Origin: JAJRTE01 sp964418585
GTDB lineage: Bacteria > Myxococcota_A > UBA796 > JAJRTE01
Direction of reading: 5' to 3'
Length of the DNA stretch: 64,000 nt
Assembly (NCBI GenBank): GCA_964418585.1
Contig: CAYQMG010000045.1
Location: 1 to 64,000 of the forward strand
This document shows positions 35,236 through 43,886 of this stretch, in pieces. The notes under the pieces were generated by a model, which was not told the DNA's origin, searched no databases, and saw nothing but the letters and a program-made list of their open reading frames with translations. The position numbers were made by a program, and so were the translations under genes. Every line of letters starts with the position of its first letter. The stretch's first letter is position 1.

Positions 35236-37884
35236 ATGCAGCACCGGAAAGCGCACGAACCATCTTTTCTCGCCGCGGGAATCCTGCTCCTCCTCATGGC
35301 CGGCCCGCCTGGTTGCGGTCCCCAGGATGACGAGGGGTCCCCGACGCCCGGTACAGAAACCCCGGTGCCGGGTCCCACGTCCACTCCGGTCCCGGCCTCG
35401 ACCACGCCGACGCCGACGGAATCGCCGGACACCTACATGGGGTACGATTTTTCTGGAGTGGAGATTCACCCGGATCGATTCAGCCTGGTTGTGGACGGAG
35501 ACATCCAATTCGGGGTTCCGGATCAGCCGTTCACCCTCACCGCGCGGGTAACCGGCGGAGTCCGGAAGGGTGACCTCTCATTTGCCTGGACCGTGTCTGC
35601 TCCGGAGGCAGCGACGTTGAGTGCGAGCGGAGCGGAAGCCGAGGTTCGGTTTTCCGAGCCCGGCGACTACCTGGTCCAGGTGGAAGCCACGGACGAGGAT
35701 GGGGAGCAGACTCGAGCGGGTGCGTACATTCGAGTTTTCGAGCTGGACCCGGGAACGCCTTTCGCGGTGGGGGATCTGGACGGGGACGGAGCCGTCACGA
35801 CTTCGGACGTGGAGCTTCTGGAATCCTACCTGTCGGGCAAGGAACCGTTCGACCGGGACGAAGCCCGGGAGGCGGACGTCGATCGGAACGGGGTGGTGGA
35901 CGAGGTGGATGCCGTGTTGATCCAGGAGGCGGTGGATGCGGGTGAGCGTGCGCCCACCCATCTTTCGAGCCTCACCGGCCATGCGGGGGCGCGGTTTCTG
36001 ATGATCCATCCAGCACTTCTGCACCCGGACCGGGTGGCGTCGGTGAGCGTGACCACGGTTTCGGAAGGCACGTGGGATTCCGAGTGCCTGACCGGTCTGG
36101 AAGAGGAGCCCCGGGCCGACCAGGTGCCGTTCGTACGCGGTGCGCCGGGCTACCTCACGTTCGCCCTCCCCATCCGTTTCGCATGCCTCACCTCGGCAGA
36201 GGAGGTGTCGGTGGAATTGACGACCACGGACGGGGCCGAATCGGAGACGTTCACCGTTGGGACAGTGACGGTCAATCCGCTCGAGCCAGCCGGAGATCCG
36301 GCCGGGGACCTGGTGCTGGAGGCCATGGCCCGCATGCGGATGGCGATGGAAGAGGCCGCAGACACGCTCGAGACCTACGCTGACCTGGTGGGAGCCGGAG
36401 ACGAGGAGCGGGCCGTACTGATGGGGACCTGGGCAGCCGCGCTGGACATGCTCGCCGAGGCGCATGAGCAATTTCACGTGGCGTTCGAGGATCTGGACGA
36501 AGTTACCAGGGCGATGTTCGAGCAACTGGCTCGCTCCAGCGGTCTGGCCGATTCGGTGGCGTTGCTCCGGGAACGCACGGAGACACTGAAGGCGTACCAA
36601 CGGATTCCGGCCATGACCCCGGACCAGGGGGAACTCATGGCTGACATCCTGTGCACTCTCCATGCGCTCGAGGACGTGAGTATCCAGGTGGCGAGTGTTT
36701 CGATGACCGTGGGGGACATCCTGGGAATCTACGAACACTTCCCCATCGGACGCCGTGAGGAGATTGGACCGATCCTGGAGTTCATCGCCAACATCACGGT
36801 CACGGTGCACGTGTCGATCGACGTGGCCAAGTTGGTGGAGCAGTACCTGCCCAGCACCGGGGACGAGCTGACGGCCCAGGCGTCGCCCGATACCTTGTTT
36901 TTGGGAGATTCGACCGAACTGTCGGCATCCATCGACCTGGTGATGCCTCCGGGCCTGTGCGACGGGGGCGACCCTCCGACCATCGAGGTGCAACTCGGGG
37001 CGGTGGTCGAGTTCTACATGGATTCGCTCCCCGCGGACAACAACCAGGTTTTCCGGTTCGGGACCTACCTGGAGGAACATTTTGACGAAATCACAGCCCG
37101 GATCGAGGCGGTCATCCTGGATCTGATTCCGGCGAGCCTGGAGGTCGAAGTGCCCATTGCCATGCTCACGGAGAAAATCTGCGACACGTTCCAGGATGAG
37201 ACCCTCCCGCTCGACCCCTCGTTTCTCCAGGCGAGTTGCGGTGGTCTGGCCGACGACCACTGGACATGCGAGGAGGCGTGCCTGGGGCTGGTCACATTTT
37301 CGGGAAAACGAGAGGTTTGCGAGCAGGAACTGGATGCGGACGCCAAGGTGCAATGTGAAGATCCAGACGCCGGTCCTCCGAACCCGCCCCCGGTGGTCGC
37401 CGCTCCTCCGGCCGAGGGACAGGAGAAGGCGTTGCCGCCCCCGGAATCGGGAGACTCCCCGCCCTATCGCGTGCACGCCTACTCCACGATCATGGACGAG
37501 CCTTCGGGGGCCGAGGCCTGTCCTGATGAGAGTTCGGAAGACTACTACCACATCGCCTGCGGTGGTGCAGGGGCCGGCTTCACCTTGTGGCTGGATTATG
37601 ACATCCTCTCCGGCGATGGGCGCGTGGGCGCCATGTTCCTCGCGGCAACAGCCCTGGACCCGGACGCCGAACCGATCACGGCCTACTGGGAGTTCACGGG
37701 GATGGAAGACCCTTACACGGGCGAGGGCTGGGGTTCGGTCCCCCTTCCGCTCACCATCGCGGATGACGCACCCCCAGGCGAGTATCAACTGGACGTGGCG
37801 ATCGCTCCGCCCGGCGAAACCGACGTGTACGACCCGACGCAGGTCAGCAATTATGTAAGTTTCGACCTCGTCGTCGTCCCCTGA
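35236..37884 (+). CDS. large lipoprotein with PKD-like and dockerin-type domains
   Basis: 882 residues. The signal ends in the lipobox-like GPPGC (Cys about residue 27). A Pro/Thr-rich linker follows. Next is a PKD/Ig-like domain (about 85-180), then a pair of calcium-loop repeats, GDLDGDGAVTTSDVELL and ADVDRNGVVDEVDAVLI, that look like a type I dockerin. A large helical region (about 380-620) and an acidic Pro-rich stretch precede a C-terminal beta domain. Function is not recognised; a surface calcium-binding role is inferred. The ATG at 35236 was chosen because the signal begins there. No cohesin gene is visible in the window. Confidence 0.75.
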   Translation: MQHRKAHEPSFLAAGILLLLMAGPPGCGPQDDEGSPTPGTETPVPGPTSTPVPASTTPTPTESPDTYMGYDFSGVEIHPDRFSLVVDGDIQFGVPDQPFTLTARVTGGVRKGDLSFAWTVSAPEAATLSASGAEAEVRFSEPGDYLVQVEATDEDGEQTRAGAYIRVFELDPGTPFAVGDLDGDGAVTTSDVELLESYLSGKEPFDRDEAREADVDRNGVVDEVDAVLIQEAVDAGERAPTHLSSLTGHAGARFLMIHPALLHPDRVASVSVTTVSEGTWDSECLTGLEEEPRADQVPFVRGAPGYLTFALPIRFACLTSAEEVSVELTTTDGAESETFTVGTVTVNPLEPAGDPAGDLVLEAMARMRMAMEEAADTLETYADLVGAGDEERAVLMGTWAAALDMLAEAHEQFHVAFEDLDEVTRAMFEQLARSSGLADSVALLRERTETLKAYQRIPAMTPDQGELMADILCTLHALEDVSIQVASVSMTVGDILGIYEHFPIGRREEIGPILEFIANITVTVHVSIDVAKLVEQYLPSTGDELTAQASPDTLFLGDSTELSASIDLVMPPGLCDGGDPPTIEVQLGAVVEFYMDSLPADNNQVFRFGTYLEEHFDEITARIEAVILDLIPASLEVEVPIAMLTEKICDTFQDETLPLDPSFLQASCGGLADDHWTCEEACLGLVTFSGKREVCEQELDADAKVQCEDPDAGPPNPPPVVAAPPAEGQEKALPPPESGDSPPYRVHAYSTIMDEPSGAEACPDESSEDYYHIACGGAGAGFTLWLDYDILSGDGRVGAMFLAATALDPDAEPITAYWEFTGMEDPYTGEGWGSVPLPLTIADDAPPGEYQLDVAIAPPGETDVYDPTQVSNYVSFDLVVVP

Positions 37885-37943
37885 TCCGCCCGCCTGCCAC
37901 CTGAATCAGGCCTCGAGGCGCCCAGACGGACCGAGCGGCCTGT

Positions 37944-38759
37944 TCAATGAGCCTGGGAGGCGTTTTTTTCACGATCCAGGGAGTCGGGCCCGTCATGGTC
38001 GGCCGGGGGTGGTCCTGGCGGGACCCCGGCAAAGGTGAGATGGTGATTGATCTTTCTCAGAAATCCCAGCAGGTTGCGCACCTCCTGCTCGTCCAGGGCC
38101 AACCGGCCCGCGATTCCCTGCACCAGAGCTCGAACCTGGGCCTGGTTGCGCGATTTCTGATACTCGACCCGCTGCGCCAACCGCATGACCTCGTCTACCA
38201 GCCGCCGCCGGACCGACCAGGGCGCCACCGTGCGCGGCTCTGAGCCGGTATCGGGATACTGGGCCAACATCAATTCATAGGAAACGATGAGCACTGCCTG
38301 AGCCAGATTCAGACTCTTCAGGCCCGCGGTGGGGATCTGAACCACCAACTCGCACAGACCCACCACCTCATTCGGCAGACCATAGTCCTCCCGGCCAAAC
38401 AGGATCGCCACCCGACTTTCCACGGCTCGAGGCAACAGGTAAGGCCCCAGCTCCCGCGGTCCCACCACGGGCACCCGCCAGTGCCGCCTCCGGGCGGTCG
38501 TGCCCACGATGGTCCCCACATCGGCGAGCGCGTCGTCCAGATGATCGAACACCTCCATCGTCTCGAGAAGGTCCCGGGCGCCTGCGGCCATCCACCGGGC
38601 CTTTTCCATGTCGCTGGAGGCCGGATCCACCACACGCAACCGACAAAGGCCCATGTTCTTCATCGCCCGGCAGGCCGACCCGATATTTCCAGGGTGCTGA
38701 GGTTGCACCAGGACCACCACGATGTGATCCGGATCGAACGGAAGTGTGGTCTCTGTCAA
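37944..38759 (-). CDS. SpoU-family RNA 2'-O-methyltransferase, TrmJ-like
   Basis: 271 residues with the knotted SPOUT methyltransferase motifs: VQPQHPGNIGSACRAMKN (motif 1), ILFGREDYGLPNE (motif 2) and LKSLNLAQAVLIVSYE (motif 3). A C-terminal helical extension is typical of TrmJ, which methylates nucleotide 32 of tRNAs; LasT/YfiF-type relatives are possible. The TTG at 38759 is preferred: GGAGG lies five nt upstream and it overlaps the stop of the GCS2-family gene. The same-frame TTG at 38771 would lie on top of that ribosome site. Confidence 0.9.
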   Translation of the reverse strand: MTETTLPFDPDHIVVVLVQPQHPGNIGSACRAMKNMGLCRLRVVDPASSDMEKARWMAAGARDLLETMEVFDHLDDALADVGTIVGTTARRRHWRVPVVGPRELGPYLLPRAVESRVAILFGREDYGLPNEVVGLCELVVQIPTAGLKSLNLAQAVLIVSYELMLAQYPDTGSEPRTVAPWSVRRRLVDEVMRLAQRVEYQKSRNQAQVRALVQGIAGRLALDEQEVRNLLGFLRKINHHLTFAGVPPGPPPADHDGPDSLDREKNASQAH

Positions 38760-39973
38760 AAGTCCCTCCAAACCGGTCCGCCGTCCTTGAGGGGTTTTCG
38801 GAAACGAGTGATCCCCTCGTCCTCGTGGGAAGCGGCCTCGGTGGCCAAGGCTCGTTCCCCCGCACAGGACGACCGCAATTCCTGCTCGAGACTCATTACC
38901 ACGGCCTCGAGTGAGTTGGTCTCACGAAAAACGCGCCGCTGTCGGTCCGCGCTGGAGCCTGTCTCGAGCATGCGCTCGATGGTCTTGAGATAGGGCCAGG
39001 AACCCAGAGCCTCGGACACGGGAGCCAGGGATTCGAGCATCTCTTCCAACACGGTACGGAAACGCTGCTGGCCTCCGGATTCGTCGGTCACCAGACGACA
39101 GTCCATGCCCCACCGCACGGCCCGCCACTTGTTCTCCTGCACAATCCAGTGCCTGGGCACGGGTTGCGGGACACCGCGTTCGTACAGGTCACCCAACCAG
39201 ACGACCAGGGCCTGGGCAAAAGCGACCACGGCCAACAACTCGTCCAGGCGCGGCATGGCGTCACAGACCCGAAGCTCGAGGGTCCCGTACTGGGAATGCG
39301 GCCGAACATCTCCCCACAGTTCCTGAATCGACTCGATGGTCCCGATCTGCTGCAAGATTCGGATCATTCGCTGGAACTCGGTCCAGTTCCTCATCTGGTA
39401 GGGAACCCCCCCACCAGGCAAGGACTCGAACACCTTCGACCGCGCACTCACCAAGCCGGTATCCATTCCCTCCCAAAAAGGAGAGGAGGCAGACAGGGCA
39501 AGGAGCAACGGAATGTAGGCGGGAAACACGTTGAAAATGGACATCGCTTTCTCGGCCGTGTCCACCCCGATGTGGATATGCAACCCAAAAGTCAGCATGC
39601 GGCGTGCAGTCCACTGCGTGCGCTGAAGCTGCGTATGATACCGGGCATCCGGGGTCACTTCCTGGTCTGTCCAGTGCCCAAACGGATGCGTGCCCGCGGC
39701 GATCAAACGGTATCCCATCTCATCCGCAGCCCGTATGATGGACGACACCCGCTCCCGCAAATCGGCCTCGACCTCCCCCACCGTGCGGCAAACTCGAGTG
39801 TCCAGCTCCAGACAGCACTGGAGGAGTTCCTTCTTGACATGCGGGTCCTCCCGAAACCGATTCAACAGGGCCGGAGCACCGGAAGCCAGATCCAGGGTTT
39901 CCGGCTCCACTGTCTGAAGCTCGATCTCCACGCCAATCGTGGGCTCGGGAGAGCCCGGAAACGTGATCCCCAT
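38756..39973 (-). CDS. GCS2-family carboxylate-amine ligase (YbdK-like), conserved active site
   Basis: 405 residues related to the gamma-glutamylcysteine ligase GCS2/YbdK family, ATP-grasp-like enzymes that join glutamate to an amine. The metal/substrate motifs are present: GVEIE (Glu16, Glu18), the LELDT acid (Glu56) and HIH (His132, His134). THPFG and LSASSPFW also match. The real substrate in this subfamily is often unknown, and gshB is not adjacent. It follows a paralogue (40012-41130) by 38 nt and overlaps the TrmJ-like gene, giving a three-gene operon. ATG at 39973. Confidence 0.88.
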   Translation of the reverse strand: MGITFPGSPEPTIGVEIELQTVEPETLDLASGAPALLNRFREDPHVKKELLQCCLELDTRVCRTVGEVEADLRERVSSIIRAADEMGYRLIAAGTHPFGHWTDQEVTPDARYHTQLQRTQWTARRMLTFGLHIHIGVDTAEKAMSIFNVFPAYIPLLLALSASSPFWEGMDTGLVSARSKVFESLPGGGVPYQMRNWTEFQRMIRILQQIGTIESIQELWGDVRPHSQYGTLELRVCDAMPRLDELLAVVAFAQALVVWLGDLYERGVPQPVPRHWIVQENKWRAVRWGMDCRLVTDESGGQQRFRTVLEEMLESLAPVSEALGSWPYLKTIERMLETGSSADRQRRVFRETNSLEAVVMSLEQELRSSCAGERALATEAASHEDEGITRFRKPLKDGGPVWRDF

Positions 39974-40011
39974 ACGCACACCCCGCCGAGGGCACCATAT
40001 CCACCATCTGG

Positions 40012-41130
40012 TCAGATAATCATCCGGTCCTCGAGCAACTCCTCCATGATGCGCCCCGGCACCTGCGCGAGTCCATGGGCGGCACACACCTGCCGCTGAC
40101 GCACGTACCCGGGCCCCTTCGCCATGACTTCCTCGAGCACCGCGAACTGGTCCCGCACGCCCAGGCGGTCCACCAATCCCCCCAGTTGGGCCACCACTTG
40201 CCGGAAGAACTCGCGAACCGAGGCCAGACCCCCTTCCTGGTTCGTCACCAGTTCTGCGTCCAGTCCAAACCGGGTCGCCCGCCACTTGTTTTCGCGCACG
40301 ATCCAGGGATCTTGCTGCGGAATGACGTTCCCAGCCTCGTAGTTCTGCAGCAGCCAGACCACCACTGCCTGGGCAAGCCCCATCATGGCCGATGCCTCAC
40401 GCAATGTGTGGGGTGCATCGCACGCCTGAAGCTCGAGGGTGCCGAGCTTGAGGTTTGGACGGGTATCCCACCAGATGTCCCCGATCTGTTCGATGGTCTC
40501 CGCTGCCCGGAGCGTCCGCACGTAGGCCTGGAAATCGCCGAAATTGAGCAGCAGGGGAGGCAACCCGGCATTGGGGATGTTCTCGATGACTCGAGTCCTG
40601 CACGAAGCGAGGCCGGTGTCGTGCCCACGCCAGAACGGGCTGGAGGCACTCAAGGCCACGAACAGGGGCACCAGGGTGGTGAGGGCGTTTCCGATGGCGA
40701 TGGCCTTTTCCCCATCCGGGACGCCCACGTGCAGCCGCAACCCGAACACGGCGGCCCGACGGCCGACCCATTGCAATCGCCGCACAAAGGCCTGTGCCCT
40801 GGGGGCGTCGTCGATGTGCAGGTCTCTCCATCCTGCAATGGGGTGTGTTGCAGAAGAGAGGAGGCCGATCCCCATGGGCTCGCACGCCGTTCGAAGCCGG
40901 TCGACCCGCTCGTAGAGTTCCCGGCTGGCGTCTGCCACGGTGTGATGCAGTCCGGTTTCCACCTGCACCAGCGACTGGTAGAGGCTGCGAGAGTAGCCCG
41001 GCTCCCCGGCCAACTGCTCGAGCACGCCCGGAGCAGCAGGGATAGGCAACTCGTTCTCCAGGTCCACAAGCTGAAGTTCCAGGGCGGCCCCGACCACGGG
41101 GTCTGCACGACCGACGAACCTAAGACGCAT
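40012..41130 (-). CDS. GCS2-family paralogue with degenerate active site
   Basis: 372 residues, alignable without gaps to the downstream paralogue over at least the first 134 positions, including RATRF, THPIAG and LSASSPFWRG. Several conserved positions differ: GVEIE becomes GAALE (Ala16 for Glu16), Glu56 becomes Gln56, and His132 becomes Arg132. It may be a non-catalytic partner that forms a heteromer with the intact copy, or an enzyme with altered chemistry. The ATG at 41130 follows GGGGAG. It is the first gene of the operon. Confidence 0.87.
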   Translation of the reverse strand: MRLRFVGRADPVVGAALELQLVDLENELPIPAAPGVLEQLAGEPGYSRSLYQSLVQVETGLHHTVADASRELYERVDRLRTACEPMGIGLLSSATHPIAGWRDLHIDDAPRAQAFVRRLQWVGRRAAVFGLRLHVGVPDGEKAIAIGNALTTLVPLFVALSASSPFWRGHDTGLASCRTRVIENIPNAGLPPLLLNFGDFQAYVRTLRAAETIEQIGDIWWDTRPNLKLGTLELQACDAPHTLREASAMMGLAQAVVVWLLQNYEAGNVIPQQDPWIVRENKWRATRFGLDAELVTNQEGGLASVREFFRQVVAQLGGLVDRLGVRDQFAVLEEVMAKGPGYVRQRQVCAAHGLAQVPGRIMEELLEDRMII

Positions 41131-41325
41131 GGGGTACTCCCCGGTCCTCGTTGCCGACTCGACCCCTCCTGGGCGCCGGCGCGGGCCGACGTTGACCGGG
41201 TGATGGAACACCGGGGAGCCGAGAAGCCGCCGGTGGACGGGCTACGAGGCAGGTCATGGCGTTGCTCGAGACGGGTTGGGCGTGGTGTGGGTCCTCCGCA
41301 CGACAGGCGGTTCGGATGACTGCGC

Positions 41326-43515
41326 TCAGGGCGTTCGGCCGGTGAGCTTGCGCCACAGGGAACGGAACCAGTCCGCGATCCGGGCGAAGAACCGGCCCAG
41401 GGCCGATTCGGGTTGCACCGGTGCGACCGCCTTGGTTTCCGGCGTCGGTTCCCTGGCAGGTCCCTCCTTGCCCTTGCCTCCTGCGGGTTCGGTTTCGGCC
41501 TTGGGCTGCTCCGCCGCCGGCTTTTCCACTGGAGGCTCCGGCTTCTTCGCCTCGACCGCTCGAGGCTTTTCCGGCTCGGGTGCCGGCTTCCCGGTTTCCT
41601 TGGGAGCTGCCTGTGCGCCTCCAGATTCGCCTTCCCGAGGGGGTGGCTCTTCTCGAGGAGGCTCTTCCGGGGCCGGAGCGGTCTTGCCGGCCTTGGCAGC
41701 CTCCATCTCCGCCTTGGCCTGGGCCAGAATCTTGGACACACTTTCCTTGGGAAGTTCCCGGGTCGCCTTGTCGAACACCGGGTCATGCCACTTCTTTCTC
41801 GTGGGCGTGGTGGGAGTGGGCGGCGGCAGGGTTCCGGCACTGTCCGTTGCCGTTTCCCAGGGCGCCTTCTTGCTCGCACCGGCCTTGGACCGCGTCGCCG
41901 GCGCCGGCGCCTTCACCGCTTTCCCGGTTCGCTTCTTGACCGTCTTTACCGCGGTCTTTCCCCCCTTGGTCCGCTTGATCGTGGTCTTCTTCTCGGAACC
42001 GTCCTCGCTGGTGGATTTCACCTTGAGCACGGTCTCCATCTGCTGACCGGTGTCCTTGTCCTTGGCGCTGAGCGTGAGAATCCCCTCGGAATCAATGTGG
42101 AACAGCACCTCGACCTTGACCGTCCCCTTCTTGGCCTTCCGGATTCCGGAGAAGATGAATGTGCCCAGGATCTCGTTCTCGGCCGCCACCTCGTGGTCGC
42201 CCTGATAGATCTTGAGCATGATCGACTTCTGGTTGTCCTTGGAATTGGTCAGAATCAAGGACTTGTAACTCGGGATCGGACTGAACTTCGGGAAAAGACG
42301 GAGCAGGGTGCCGTCCACCTTGGCGATCCCGATGGCCATGGGCAACACGTCCAGCAACTCCACCTTGTGGTAGCTCTGGTCGGTCAACGAGTGGGCCATG
42401 ATGGCCGCACCCACGGCCACCGCTTCATCAGGATGAACCCCCTTGCACGGCTGTCGCTTGAACGCCTCGGTCACCTTGCGCTGCACGAGCGGCATGCGGG
42501 ATTGCCCACCCACGAGCAGGACCTCATCCAGGTCCTTGAGTTCGAGCTTGGCCTCCTTGAGCACGCGCATGCAGGTATTGAGCGTGCGGTCCACCAGGTC
42601 GTGGGTCAGTTCCTCGAGCTTCTCTCGTGTGAGGACCATGTCCACGTTCAGCGTGCCCTTGGGGCCTCGAGCAATGAAGGGGATGTTGATCCGCGTCTCC
42701 TCGAGACTCGACAGGTCGATCTTGGCGCGCTCGGCAGATTCCTTGATCCGCTGGACCGCCACAATGTTGTTGGAAAGGTCGATCCCGTGGTCCTTTTCGA
42801 AACTGGAGATGATCCACTCCATCACCCGGTTGTCGAAGTCGATCCCTCCCAACATGGTATCGCCGCCGGTGGCGATCACCTCGAAGATCTTGTCCTTGAC
42901 CTCGATGATGGAAATGTCGAACGTGCCCCCGCCGAGGTCGTAGACGGCGAGCTTCTGGTTGAGATTCTTGCCAAGGCCGTAGGCGAGGGCAGCGGCCGTG
43001 GGCTCATTGAGGATCCGGATGACATTGAGCTTGGCCATCTTCCCCGCGTTCCGGACCGCCTGCCGCTGGCGCTCATTGAAGTAGGCGGGGACGGTGATCA
43101 CGGCGCTGGTGATCTCGTCGTGGAGGTACTCCTCGGAGACTTCCCGGATCTTGTCGAGAATGTGAGCGGAGATCTGCTCGAGGGAGAAGATCTGGTCCTT
43201 GATCTTGACCAAGACCTCGTTCTGGTCGCCCTCCATGATCTCGTAGGTAAAGAGCTGACGGACCTTTTCGATGGTCTTGGACCCGTAGTTCCTGCCCAAC
43301 AGGCGCTTCGAGCCGTAGATGGTGCCGGCCGGATTGAGCTGAGAGATCTTCTTGGCGTCGTGTCCGACGAGCTTGTTACCCGCGTCATCGACGGCGAACA
43401 TGGACGGAATGGTATAGTTTCCGCCCTTGTACATGATGATCTTGGGTTGGTTGTTCTCCACCACGGCTGCACAGGAGTTGGTGGTGCCGAGGTCAATTCC
43501 AATTGCCTTTCCCAT
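41326..43515 (-). CDS. Hsp70/DnaK-like chaperone with basic tail and terminal amphipathic helix
   Basis: 729 residues. The nucleotide-binding domain (1-about 365) is complete: GIDLGTTNSC, VPAYFN, LAVYDLGGGTFD and LLVGGQSRMP. A substrate-binding beta domain follows (about 370-495). The usual helical lid is absent; instead there is a Lys-rich stretch (KRTKGGKTAVKTVKKRTGK), a Pro/Glu/Ala-rich linker, and a final amphipathic helix (FFARIADWFRSLWRKLTG) that could bind membrane. No grpE/dnaJ neighbours. It is therefore a specialised Hsp70 rather than the housekeeping DnaK. The ATG at 43515 is chosen over a GTG nine codons earlier because the domain starts there. Confidence 0.9.
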   Translation of the reverse strand: MGKAIGIDLGTTNSCAAVVENNQPKIIMYKGGNYTIPSMFAVDDAGNKLVGHDAKKISQLNPAGTIYGSKRLLGRNYGSKTIEKVRQLFTYEIMEGDQNEVLVKIKDQIFSLEQISAHILDKIREVSEEYLHDEITSAVITVPAYFNERQRQAVRNAGKMAKLNVIRILNEPTAAALAYGLGKNLNQKLAVYDLGGGTFDISIIEVKDKIFEVIATGGDTMLGGIDFDNRVMEWIISSFEKDHGIDLSNNIVAVQRIKESAERAKIDLSSLEETRINIPFIARGPKGTLNVDMVLTREKLEELTHDLVDRTLNTCMRVLKEAKLELKDLDEVLLVGGQSRMPLVQRKVTEAFKRQPCKGVHPDEAVAVGAAIMAHSLTDQSYHKVELLDVLPMAIGIAKVDGTLLRLFPKFSPIPSYKSLILTNSKDNQKSIMLKIYQGDHEVAAENEILGTFIFSGIRKAKKGTVKVEVLFHIDSEGILTLSAKDKDTGQQMETVLKVKSTSEDGSEKKTTIKRTKGGKTAVKTVKKRTGKAVKAPAPATRSKAGASKKAPWETATDSAGTLPPPTPTTPTRKKWHDPVFDKATRELPKESVSKILAQAKAEMEAAKAGKTAPAPEEPPREEPPPREGESGGAQAAPKETGKPAPEPEKPRAVEAKKPEPPVEKPAAEQPKAETEPAGGKGKEGPAREPTPETKAVAPVQPESALGRFFARIADWFRSLWRKLTGRTP

Positions 43516-43886
43516 AGACTCCAGAGACTCCTTCGGTGGCACCGTTCACTGTTGGCACCGGATGTATCCGCCAAGGGGTCCCGCCGAGCGGTGGAGTGAG
43601 ACCGCGGCCTCCGAACCGCGTCCCCATCGAGGCCGGTGCGCACACACGGCACCCTCGCCCCAGCCCGGACCCGGACACGTCCAATCCGTTGCAGACAAAG
43701 AACTTCCCCGCATCTACCGGCCAGATGTCACTTGTACCAGATCATGTCTCAAAGGTCAACTCGCAAAGTCCGGCCTGCCCGAAAAAAACTGACCCCAGGC
43801 CTGCCGGTTGTCGCGCGCCGCGTCACCGGAGAAGTGCCTGGGCAGCCTGACGGTGGAGACCACCACCTGGAAGACGGAGGCCGGAC
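43516..43886 (-). other. intergenic region without a recognisable gene
   Basis: 371 nt upstream of the Hsp70 gene and downstream of the UPF0210 gene, all on the minus strand. Short open frames are Pro/Arg-rich and lack ribosome sites. I see no strong terminator or promoter. Confidence 0.45.
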
